Source of the DNA: Hyphomicrobiales bacterium
GTDB lineage: Bacteria > Pseudomonadota > Alphaproteobacteria > Rhizobiales > Devosiaceae
NCBI GenBank assembly: GCA_027082895.1
Contig: JALWTJ010000247.1
Span: forward strand, 1 to 6,141
Length of the DNA: 6,141 nucleotides
Direction of reading: 5' to 3'
Shown: piece after piece, positions 1-5,895 of the stretch
Layout of the letters: each line of letters opens with the position of its first letter
How positions within the stretch are numbered: position 1 is the stretch's first letter
Made by a program: the position numbers and the translations under genes
Notes under the pieces: model-generated
Databases searched by the model: none
What the model was told of the DNA's origin: nothing
The model's input: the letters and a program-made list of their open reading frames with translations, nothing else

Positions 1-428
1 AGGATGGCAAAGACGATGATGCCGATGACGAAATTGCCCCGCATGACGAAATTGCCGAAGGCCTGGATGACATGGCCCGCCGCGCCGGGGCCGGTATGAC
101 CCTCGGACAGGATCAGGCGGGTGGAAGCCAGGTTGAGGGCCAGCCGGGACATGGCCGCGATCAGCAGCACGGTGGGGAATACCGAGAATTCAAGGGGCTT
201 CTTGATGAACAGGGAGGTCATGAGGACCAGGACCGAAAAGACAATGGATACGGCCAGCAGCAGATCCAGCATGAAGGAGGGCAGGGGCAGGATCAGAACG
301 ACAATGATCCCCATGACGCCGGCAGCAAGGGTAATGTCGCTCTGCCTGAGCAGTCTGCCGATATCGCCAAGGGTGGGCAGTTTGAAACTGCCGGTGGCGG
401 GGGCGCCGGATTGGGGGGTGTCGGTCAC
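1..428 (-). CDS. flhA: Flagellar type III export gate protein FlhA, N-terminal part (cut by the window edge)
   Basis: FlhA is the large inner-membrane subunit of the flagellar export gate, which uses the proton motive force to export rod, hook and filament proteins. Only the first 142 codons of a protein usually near 690-700 residues are here. After a short Pro/Gly-rich cytoplasmic tail come hydrophobic segments at about residues 33-50 (ending ILPLPSFMLD) and 54-73, then LFIKKPLEFSVFP and the family-typical RLALNLASTRLIL (95-107), a hallmark of the FlhA/InvA/LcrD family. A further hydrophobic segment begins near 133. I chose the GTG at 428-426: upstream, the frame is open only back to the tandem stop TGA TGA of flbD and contains no ATG, GTG or TTG, while the next ATG (near residue 39) would remove the first membrane segment. 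No clear Shine-Dalgarno precedes this GTG. The gene follows flbD by 45 bp and is probably cotranscribed. Identity is secure; the exact start is less so. Confidence 0.95.
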   Translation of the reverse strand, partial: MTDTPQSGAPATGSFKLPTLGDIGRLLRQSDITLAAGVMGIIVVLILPLPSFMLDLLLAVSIVFSVLVLMTSLFIKKPLEFSVFPTVLLIAAMSRLALNLASTRLILSEGHTGPGAAGHVIQAFGNFVMRGNFVIGIIVFAI

Positions 429-473
429 GGGGTTGCAGCTTTCATCATTGGGTGGCCCGGGTGGGGCATGTCA

Positions 474-1844
474 TCAGGCTGCACTCTGCTTGTGCCCGGC
501 CGGTGAGGGGATGGTTTCACCTTCGCGGGAATACTGGTTGAGCTTGTTGCGCAGGGTGCGAATGGAAATGCCCAGGATGTTGGACGCATGGGTGCGGTTG
601 CCCAGGCAATGGTCCAGGGTATCAAGGATGAGGGTGCGTTCCACATCGGCCACGGTGGAGCCGACAAGGGAGCGGGTCACGGTTTCCGCCGTGTCCCGGG
701 CCTGTGCGGCAAGGGAGGTGGCGCTGGCCGCTTCGGACAGGCTCTGGCCATCGGGCATGCGGATTTCGTCAACCCCGATGGTGGTGCCCGAGGACAGGAG
801 AACGGCCCGGTGCAGGGTGTTTTCCAGTTCACGCACATTGCCCGGCCAGGGCGCGCGCACCAGTTCGGCACGCGCTTCCTCGGAAAGGGCGCGCTCGGGC
901 AGGCCATTTTCCCGGGCATATTTGGAAACGAAAAATTCCGACAGGGCGATGATATCAGCCGGTCGCTGGCGCAAGGGGGGGATCTTGAGGTTGACCACGT
1001 TGAGGCGGAACAGCAGGTCCTCGCGGAACGTTCCCTGCCGGACGGCGGCGGAAAGATCGCGGTTGGAGGTGGCCAGAATGCGGATGTCCACCGGTACCGG
1101 GCGGGTTCCGCCGACCCGGTCGATCAGGCGCTCCTGGATGGCGCGCAGCAGCTTGGCCTGCAGGCGGATGTCCATTTCGGAAATTTCGTCGAGCAGCAGG
1201 GTGCCGCCCGAGGCTTCCTCGAACTTGCCGATCCGGCGGGCCACGGCGCCGGTGAAGGCCCCTTTTTCGTGACCGAACAGCTCGCTTTCCAGCAATGCTT
1301 CGGGAATGGCGGCGCAATTGATGGAAATGAAGGGCTTGTCGGCCCGCCTGGAGCGGGCATGCAGGTATTTTGCCAGCACTTCCTTACCGGTTCCGCTTTC
1401 GCCGGTGATCAGGACGCTGGCGGATGCGGGGGCGATCTGGTCGGCCAGCCGGATCAGCTTTTCCATTTCCGGGTCGCGGAAGAGGAAGTCGGAATTTTCC
1501 CGCGCCACGGCAGCGATCACGGCGGCGATCAGTTCGGCATTGGGGGGAAGGGGGATATATTCACGGGCACCGGCGCGGATGGCGTTGACGGCGGCGGCGG
1601 CATTGGTCTCGGTGCCGCAGGCAACCACGGGAACGCAGATATGTTCCGATTCAAGGGTGGCAATCAGGTGGGAGATGTCCGCCAGAACATCCACCAGCAG
1701 CAGGTCGGCTCCCTGCCCCTTGCGCAGCGCGGCAATGGCAATTTCCACCGAGGGGGCATGGGCCACCCTGGCGCCGCCATCCATGGCCAGCTTGGTTGCC
1801 TGCGAGAGTTGACCTTCCAGAGCTCCAACTATGAGCAAACGCAT
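474..1844 (-). CDS. flbD: FlbD-like sigma-54-dependent flagellar transcriptional activator
   Basis: This 456-residue NtrC-family protein has three parts. Residues 1-115 form a receiver-like fold that is degenerate: the acidic pair after strand 1 is missing (LLIVGALEGQ), D52 sits at the phosphoacceptor position, and the conserved Lys is replaced (EYIPLPP, near L99). Residues 122-350 are the AAA+ domain: Walker A GESGTGKE (148-155), the sigma-54 contact loop GAFTGA (195-200), Walker B GGTLLLDE (213-220), arginine-finger region REDLLFRL (274-281) and WPGNVREL (333-340). Residues 400-440 form a Fis-type helix-turn-helix (NRTHASNILGISIRTLRNKL, 416-435). It probably drives open-complex formation by sigma-54 polymerase at late flagellar promoters. 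In Caulobacter, FlbD also represses fliF and is controlled by FliX; no fliX is visible here. The ATG at 1844 gives the family start MRLLIV, with AAGGA about 8 nt upstream. It lies 29 bp after fliN. Other NtrC-type regulators are possible, but context and C-terminus favour FlbD. Confidence 0.93.
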   Translation of the reverse strand: MRLLIVGALEGQLSQATKLAMDGGARVAHAPSVEIAIAALRKGQGADLLLVDVLADISHLIATLESEHICVPVVACGTETNAAAAVNAIRAGAREYIPLPPNAELIAAVIAAVARENSDFLFRDPEMEKLIRLADQIAPASASVLITGESGTGKEVLAKYLHARSRRADKPFISINCAAIPEALLESELFGHEKGAFTGAVARRIGKFEEASGGTLLLDEISEMDIRLQAKLLRAIQERLIDRVGGTRPVPVDIRILATSNRDLSAAVRQGTFREDLLFRLNVVNLKIPPLRQRPADIIALSEFFVSKYARENGLPERALSEEARAELVRAPWPGNVRELENTLHRAVLLSSGTTIGVDEIRMPDGQSLSEAASATSLAAQARDTAETVTRSLVGSTVADVERTLILDTLDHCLGNRTHASNILGISIRTLRNKLNQYSREGETIPSPAGHKQSAA

Positions 1845-1873
1845 TGTTCTCGTCCTTGCTTGTCCCGGCCGTG

Positions 1874-2284
1874 TCAGGCCGCCTTGATGATTTCAGTCAT
1901 GGTGACGCCCAGCCGGTTTTCCACCAGCACGATTTCGCCGCGGGCAATCAGCCGGTCGTTGACGAAGACCTCGATGGCTTCACCCACCTGCCGGTCCAGT
2001 TCGACCACTGTGCCTTCGTCCATGTTGATCAGGTCGGCCACCGGTATCCGTGCCCGTCCCAGGATGACCGATACGCGCACCGGCACGTCGAATATGGCCT
2101 CCAGATCGGCCACCGTCTTTTCCGTCATCGCTGCGGGAGCGGATTTTTCGGGGGCCTGCATTTCCTCCAGGGGGACTTCGGCGGCCGGATTGCTGGCATC
2201 GGCGGGGGTGCCCGGTGCGTTTTCGGCTCCACTGGCGGAAGGATCGGAGGGGGGGACCAGATCGCTCAGATCGTCGTCGCTCAT
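1874..2284 (-). CDS. fliN: Flagellar motor switch (C-ring) protein FliN
   Basis: FliN forms much of the C ring at the cytoplasmic base of the motor, acts in direction switching together with FliM and FliG, and docks FliH and the export ATPase. The protein has 136 residues. The first 55 or so are acidic and rich in Pro, Ala and Ser, with no evident fold. Residues about 57-133 form a single SpoA (surface presentation of antigens) domain: LEAIFDVPVRVSVILGRARI (61-80), then GTVVELDRQVGEAIEVFVND and the typical ending RLIARGEIVLVENRLGVTMT. Length and single-domain build separate it from the larger FliM. The ATG at 2284 overlaps the fliH stop by 4 bp (ATGA) and has a good GGAG about 8 nt upstream inside fliH, so translational coupling is likely. 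Placement of fliN directly after fliH, and not beside fliM, is a common alphaproteobacterial arrangement. Confidence 0.95.
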   Translation of the reverse strand: MSDDDLSDLVPPSDPSASGAENAPGTPADASNPAAEVPLEEMQAPEKSAPAAMTEKTVADLEAIFDVPVRVSVILGRARIPVADLINMDEGTVVELDRQVGEAIEVFVNDRLIARGEIVLVENRLGVTMTEIIKAA

Positions 2285-2973
2285 CGGGTTTTCTCCGTTT
2301 CGGGTTGGATTGTCTCAGGGGATGGGGAGGAGGCGGTGGCGGGTGTGGAACGGGGCGGGCAGTTGGCGGCAATGAAGGCGGCAAGCTTCTCGTTGATGGC
2401 ACCTGACATGTTGGCCAGATCACGCACCAGACCGCCATCCTTCCATTCCAGACGGGCGTCGCCCAGCAGGATTTCGGGATCCCCCATCACGATCAGGCGG
2501 CCATCAAAGCCGCTGGTGTGTATCTGTTCCGCAGCCTTCTTTTCGATGGCATCGGCAAGGTCGGGATGGCACCGGATCAGCAGGTGGGGAACCTGATCGA
2601 GGGAGGCAAGGCATTCCGAGATCAGGGATTCGATTTCTGCAAGGGGGGCACGGGCGATCAGGTTGGCGGCAAGTTTCTTGCCCACGGCAACGGCCAGTTT
2701 TGCCGCGGTTTCAAGGGTTTCCTTGCGGGAGGCATCGGCCTGGGCGGCAATGGTGGCGGTCTGATCTGCCAGCCGGCTTGCGGCATTGCTCAGTTGGCGG
2801 GCGGCCTGGTTGGCGGCGGAATTCTCGCCATCGGCCAGCCCTTTTGCATAGGCTTCCTGCCGGGCCGCTTCGACCAGCGCTTCGACATCCTGATGGACCG
2901 GCGTCCGTGCGGGGTTCTTCAGGGCGCTGAAGTCGCGATCAAAGGCAAATTTGCGGGGGGCAGGAGCGTTCAT
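2281..2973 (-). CDS. fliH: Flagellar export ATPase regulator FliH (FlbE-like)
   Basis: FliH binds the export ATPase FliI, restrains its activity and tethers it to FliN at the C ring. This 230-residue protein starts with a short basic/aromatic segment (RKFAFDRDF, 7-15) that alphaproteobacterial FliH/FlbE proteins often carry. An Ala/Glu/Gln-rich region (about 29-105) follows, predicted to be a long helix or coiled coil and containing the usual EAYAKGLADGE stretch (40-50). The C-terminal FliH/VATPase-E-like domain spans about 105-200 and includes GDARLEWKDGGLVRD (171-185), the most recognisable family signature. The tail from 205 is Pro/Ser/Thr-rich and probably disordered. FliH is poorly conserved overall, so the call also rests on position between fliG and fliN. 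It starts 2 bp after the fliG stop with only a weak GGA upstream, which suggests coupling to fliG. The partner gene fliI is not in the window. Confidence 0.9.
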   Translation of the reverse strand: MNAPAPRKFAFDRDFSALKNPARTPVHQDVEALVEAARQEAYAKGLADGENSAANQAARQLSNAASRLADQTATIAAQADASRKETLETAAKLAVAVGKKLAANLIARAPLAEIESLISECLASLDQVPHLLIRCHPDLADAIEKKAAEQIHTSGFDGRLIVMGDPEILLGDARLEWKDGGLVRDLANMSGAINEKLAAFIAANCPPRSTPATASSPSPETIQPETEKTR

Positions 2974-2975
2974 GA

Positions 2976-4043
2976 CTATCCGATCATCTCCACATCGCTG
3001 GTACCCTTGTTGATGACGATTTCCCCGCGGGCCGCCATGTCCTTGGCGGTGTTGACCATGCGGCTCTGGGCTTCGTCCACGTCGCTCAGGCGTACCGGGC
3101 CCATGGCTTCCATGTCATCCCTGGCCATCTTGGCGGCGCGGGCGGACATGTTGGAAAAGAACAGTTCCTTGGCCTGTTCGCTGGCCCCCTTCAGGGCAAG
3201 GGTCAGGTCGTTGCGGTCCATGGCCTGCAACAGGGCCTGAATGGCGCTGGGCTCAAGGTTGATAAGGTCGTCAAAGGTGAACATGAGCTCCTTGATCCGG
3301 TCCGAGGCTTCCCGGTTGATTTCTTCAAGGGCGGTCAGGAAGCGGGTCTCCGTCTGCCGGTCGAAGGAGTTGAAGATGTCGGCCATCAGTTCATGGCTGT
3401 CCCGTTTCTGGGTGTGGGAAAGGGTGGACATGAACTCGGTGCGCAGGGTCGTTTCGATCTTTTCCAGAATTTCCTTTTGTACCGGCTCCAGGGCCAACAT
3501 GCGCTGGATCACGTCCATGGCCAGTTCTTCGGGCAGGACCGCCAGCACCTTGCTGGCATGGTCGGGGGACAGCTTGGACATGATGACGGCAACGGTCTGG
3601 GGATATTCGTTCTTGAAATAGGCGGCGAGGATTTCCTCGTTTACATTGGACAGCTTTTCCCAGATGTTGCGTCCGGCGGGCCCGCGAATTTCCTCCATGA
3701 TCGAATCCACCCGGTCTTCGGGCAGGAAGGACAGCAGCAGGCGTTCGGTGGTTTCCGAGTTGCCGGCGATGGAGCCGTTGGAGGAAATTTCGGTGACGAA
3801 ATCCACCAGAAGCCGGTCCAGCATGTCCTGGGTTATCGGTCCCAGGCTGGACATGGCGCGTGAAAGCTCGCGAATTTCGATTTCGTCCAGTTCCTCGAAA
3901 ATGGGCTTGCCATAGTCCGGGCCGAGGGCGAGCAGGATGACGGCGGCCTTTTCGGCGCCGCTCAGGTCGCGGGTGACGGCATCTTCACCGACGACGAGGG
4001 TCTGGCCGTTGTTGCCTTGCTGTGTGAGAGCTGTGCTTGCCAT
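2976..4043 (-). CDS. fliG: Flagellar motor switch protein FliG
   Basis: FliG sits on the cytoplasmic face of the MS ring and is the rotor protein that interacts with the stator to generate torque. At 355 residues it is slightly longer than the enteric protein (about 330), the excess being a polar N-terminal tail (1-25). The N-terminal FliF-binding domain begins near LSGAEKAAVILLALG (27-41). The middle domain carries EYPQ (146-149), the counterpart of the EHPQ motif, followed by TVAVIMSKLSPDHASKVLAVLP. The C-terminal domain contains MFTFDDL (254-260) and the torque helix ARAAKMARDDME (301-312). R302, D309 and D310 align by eye with the E. coli torque residues R281, D288 and D289, so the motor interface looks intact. 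The ATG at 4043 lies 6 bp after the fliF TAG stop, and the AGG overlapping that stop is a plausible ribosome binding site, so the two genes are probably coupled. Confidence 0.97.
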   Translation of the reverse strand: MASTALTQQGNNGQTLVVGEDAVTRDLSGAEKAAVILLALGPDYGKPIFEELDEIEIRELSRAMSSLGPITQDMLDRLLVDFVTEISSNGSIAGNSETTERLLLSFLPEDRVDSIMEEIRGPAGRNIWEKLSNVNEEILAAYFKNEYPQTVAVIMSKLSPDHASKVLAVLPEELAMDVIQRMLALEPVQKEILEKIETTLRTEFMSTLSHTQKRDSHELMADIFNSFDRQTETRFLTALEEINREASDRIKELMFTFDDLINLEPSAIQALLQAMDRNDLTLALKGASEQAKELFFSNMSARAAKMARDDMEAMGPVRLSDVDEAQSRMVNTAKDMAARGEIVINKGTSDVEMIG

Positions 4044-4049
4044 GGGAAC

Positions 4050-5687
4050 CTACGCTGCCTGGTGCAGCCAGTCGCGCACGATGGTGCTGGCCTGCTTGGG
4101 ATGTTGTTCAACCAGTTCGCCGACTTTGGTCAGGGTGCGGGTCTTGGCTTCCCCTTCGGACTGGGCGGCGCCCATCAGGTCGGCATCGCCATCAAGGGGC
4201 TGACCGTCGACGGTTGTTCCGTTGGCGGCGGCCTGCAGGGCCATGTCCGGGGTGACTTCGGAATTGACCGGATCGGCAAGGGCGAGGGGGGGTTCGGGTT
4301 CCAGTACCCGCTTGATGAGGGGACGCATGACGAACAGCATCAGGGCAAGGGATATGATCAGGGTAACCAGCATCTGCGCCGCGTTGATCAGGTCGTCGCG
4401 GGTGAAGTCGAACAGGCCGGGAGCGGCGGTGCCCGCGGCGGCCAGATCGGGACGTTCCACGAACTGGAGATTTGTCACGGCAACCTGGTCGCCCCGGGCT
4501 TCGTCATAACCGATAGCGGTGCGCACGAGCGTGGTCAGCTGGTCCAGTTCTTCCTGGCTCCGGGGCTGATAGGTGGCGGTGCCGGTATCGTCGGTGGTGT
4601 AGTTGCCGTCCACCAGAACCGCGACGGACAGGCGCTTGATGGCGCCAGCTTCGGAGATGGTGGTCTGGGTGGATTTGGAAATCTCGTAATTGGTGGTTTC
4701 CTCGGTGGTGGTGGACTGGTCGGTTGCCCCGGCGGAGGACGCCGTATTCTGGGAGGCGCCGGGCAGTTCGTTGCCTACGCTGACCGCGCCGCCATTGCTG
4801 GCGCCGGTGGAGGAATTGCTCAGTTCGCGGGTCTGTACGGAGCGCACCACCTGTCCTTCGGGGTCGAAGGTCTCGGTGTTCTTGGAAACCTTGTTGTATT
4901 CCAGTTCGGCGCTTACCTGTACCCGGACGCGGCCCGGTCCGACAACGCTGCTTAGCATTTCTTCAAGCTGCGTGCGCAGGCGTGCTTCCATGGCGCTGGC
5001 CCTGTCGTCGATGTTGGTGGCGACCAGGGAAGGGTCGTTGGTGCCGTTGCCGGCTGCCAGCAGGCGCCCCGAATCGTCGATGATGGAGACATTGTTGGGG
5101 CTCATTCCCTGAACGGCAGCGGACACCAGATGCTGAATGGCATTGATTTCGCCGCTGGAGAGGGTGCCGCGTACACCAAGGGTGATGGAGGCGGTGGGGT
5201 CCGTGCGTTCGCGCCGGAACAGTTCGCGCTTGGGCAGAACCAGGTGCACCCGGGCACTGCGCACCCGGGCCAGGGAGGAGATGGTGCGGGCCAGTTCCCC
5301 TTCCATGGCGCGAATCAGGTTGATGTCCTGCACGAAGGAGGTGGCGCCAAGGGTGCTCTGGCTGTCAAAGATTTCGTAGCCGACCTGCCCGTTCGTGGGC
5401 AGGCCATCGGACGCCAGCATCATGCGGGTGGAGGTGATCTGGTCCCGGGGAACAAGGATGCTTTCGCCTTCGCCGCGCACCTCGTAAGGGATGCCCGATG
5501 CCTGAAGCTGGGAGACGATGGCCGCGGAGTCATCAAGGGAAAGGCCGGTATAAAGGGGGGCCATCTGGGGGGTGGTAACCCGGAAGATCAACAGACCGAA
5601 AAAGCCAATCAGCAGAACGGCAACCAACGCCATGGCGGACAGGCGCGCAACGCCAAGTCTTTGTAAAATACCACTGATCTCGTTCAT
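4050..5687 (-). CDS. fliF: Flagellar MS-ring protein FliF
   Basis: FliF polymerises into the inner-membrane MS ring, the first structure of the basal body, which houses the export gate and carries FliG. The 545-residue length is normal for the family. A first membrane helix lies at about 17-36. The periplasmic ring-building domains follow, with the YscJ/FliF-type stretch from TPQMAPLYTGLSLDD (39-53) through MEGELARTISSL (128-139), VRSARVHLVLPKRELF (142-157) and NNVSIIDDSGRLL (198-210). Residues about 288-335 are a Ser/Thr/Asn/Gly-rich, low-complexity linker, where FliF proteins usually vary. A second membrane helix is at about 436-455, and the cytoplasmic C-terminus ends QASTIVRDWLHQAA, the FliG-binding tail. 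The ATG at 5687 has a GGTGG 4 nt upstream and gives the expected short pre-membrane leader. As first gene of the operon it should take its promoter from 5688-5895, where CtrA-like and repeated sites are seen. Confidence 0.97.
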   Translation of the reverse strand: MNEISGILQRLGVARLSAMALVAVLLIGFFGLLIFRVTTPQMAPLYTGLSLDDSAAIVSQLQASGIPYEVRGEGESILVPRDQITSTRMMLASDGLPTNGQVGYEIFDSQSTLGATSFVQDINLIRAMEGELARTISSLARVRSARVHLVLPKRELFRRERTDPTASITLGVRGTLSSGEINAIQHLVSAAVQGMSPNNVSIIDDSGRLLAAGNGTNDPSLVATNIDDRASAMEARLRTQLEEMLSSVVGPGRVRVQVSAELEYNKVSKNTETFDPEGQVVRSVQTRELSNSSTGASNGGAVSVGNELPGASQNTASSAGATDQSTTTEETTNYEISKSTQTTISEAGAIKRLSVAVLVDGNYTTDDTGTATYQPRSQEELDQLTTLVRTAIGYDEARGDQVAVTNLQFVERPDLAAAGTAAPGLFDFTRDDLINAAQMLVTLIISLALMLFVMRPLIKRVLEPEPPLALADPVNSEVTPDMALQAAANGTTVDGQPLDGDADLMGAAQSEGEAKTRTLTKVGELVEQHPKQASTIVRDWLHQAA

Positions 5688-5740
5688 TGCACCACCGGTA
5701 AAGACAAAGGGGCCGGAAAGGGGTCCGGGTGAAGCTGGTG

Positions 5741-5757
5741 GGCAAAATTTACCTAGC
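5741..5757. repeat. 17-bp near-palindromic element, copy 1 (fliF-proximal)
   Basis: On the plus strand this reads GGCAAAATTTACCTAGC. It matches the copy at 5804-5820 at 15 of 17 positions (differences at positions 7 and 11). Its first 13 bases are a near-palindrome of the form GG-N-AAA-N-TTT-N-CC, as expected for a dimeric DNA-binding protein. It begins 54 bp upstream of the fliF start codon, so it could overlap the fliF promoter. The binding protein is unknown; FlbD, which represses fliF in Caulobacter, is one candidate by analogy. Confidence 0.6.
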
Positions 5758-5763
5758 GTATGG

Positions 5764-5778
5764 TAAACATAATCTTAA
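5764..5778 (-). promoter_or_regulatory. CtrA-like binding site (TTAA-N7-TTTA)
   Basis: On the minus strand this reads TTAA-GATTATG-TTTA followed by CC. Against the known CtrA consensus TTAA-N7-TTAAC it matches 8 of the 9 defined bases with the correct 7-nt spacing. CtrA activates early flagellar operons, including fliF, in Caulobacter and affects motility in several Rhodospirillales. The site lies about 77-91 bp upstream of the fliF start and between the two 17-bp elements. The assignment is by motif and position only. Confidence 0.5.
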
Positions 5779-5790
5779 CGGGCTGGTTAA
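5775..5790. promoter_or_regulatory. Second TTAA pair (TTAA-N8-TTAA), overlapping the CtrA-like site
   Basis: Plus strand TTAA-CGGGCTGG-TTAA. It shares its left TTAA with the CtrA-like site at 5764-5778. The spacing is 8 nt, one more than the CtrA consensus, so it may be a weak or half site. On the minus strand the outer half reads TTAACCAG, close to the reported CtrA half-site TTAACCAT. It is listed because three TTAA/TTTA blocks cluster in 27 bp of otherwise GC-rich DNA. Confidence 0.35.
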
Positions 5791-5803
5791 TATCTCCTGA
5801 AGC

Positions 5804-5820
5804 GGCAAATTTTTCCTAGC
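5804..5820. repeat. 17-bp near-palindromic element, copy 2 (distal)
   Basis: Plus strand GGCAAATTTTTCCTAGC, 15 of 17 identical to the copy at 5741-5757. The start-to-start distance is 63 bp, about six turns of B-DNA, so proteins bound at both copies would face the same side and could interact across the CtrA-like sites. It lies 76 bp upstream of the plus-strand start, so it could act on either divergent gene. Confidence 0.6.
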
Positions 5821-5840
5821 CGGGCTTGTAACGCTCCTGG

Positions 5841-5868
5841 GATATTCGCACGTACTGAAGTGAATATC
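5841..5868. repeat. Inverted repeat GATATTC-N14-GAATATC upstream of the plus-strand gene
   Basis: The arms at 5841-5847 and 5862-5868 are perfect 7-bp inverted complements separated by 14 bp. The right arm ends 27 bp before the chosen GTG. It could be an operator for a dimeric regulator or a weak AT-rich hairpin in the leader of the divergent gene. There is no T-run after it, so it does not look like a terminator. Confidence 0.4.
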
Positions 5869-5895
5869 GCTGTCCGTTCACGGGGGCATTCTGGT

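Larger units (their letters stand above)
5688..5895. promoter_or_regulatory. Divergent intergenic regulatory region between fliF and an exported-protein gene
   Basis: This 208-bp segment separates two divergent starts (fliF at 5687, minus; the unknown gene at 5896, plus) and must contain both promoters. It is more AT-rich than the flanking flagellar genes between about 5741 and 5820. It holds two copies of a 17-bp element, TTAA-rich CtrA-like sites between them, and a 7-bp inverted repeat nearer the plus-strand gene. I searched by eye for a sigma-54 promoter (GGCAC-N5-TGC type) on both strands and saw none. No convincing -35/-10 pair for the housekeeping sigma factor stands out either; the best plus-strand candidate, TAAACA-N18-TAATAT at 5764-5793, matches only 4 of 6 bases in each box. 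The part from 5688 to 5740 is GC-rich leader with no recognised element apart from the fliF ribosome binding site (GGTGG, complement of 5692-5696). Confidence 0.75.

Noticed and set aside
429..473. Possible terminator between flbD and flhA (GC-rich CCACCCGGGCCACCC)
   Set aside because: The sequence is mostly direct-repeat-like and GC-rich, with no stable stem followed by a T-run.
121..1272. Plus-strand open frame of about 383 codons antisense to flhA and flbD
   Set aside because: Arg/Ser-rich composition without recognisable motifs; it opposes two genes with clear family signatures.
588..2375. Long plus-strand open frame (about 595 codons) antisense to flbD and fliN
   Set aside because: Its translation is Gly/Gln/His-rich with no domain, and it mirrors the GC-rich third positions of the well-supported minus-strand genes. 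It is an antisense shadow.
4017..4955. Plus-strand open frame of about 312 codons antisense to fliF
   Set aside because: Very Gly-rich translation lying opposite a complete, canonical FliF; explained by codon bias.
5688..5895. Sigma-54 promoter for fliF or the divergent gene
   Set aside because: No GGCAC-N5-TGC-like pair was found on either strand; fliF is normally an early, non-sigma-54 gene in this lineage.
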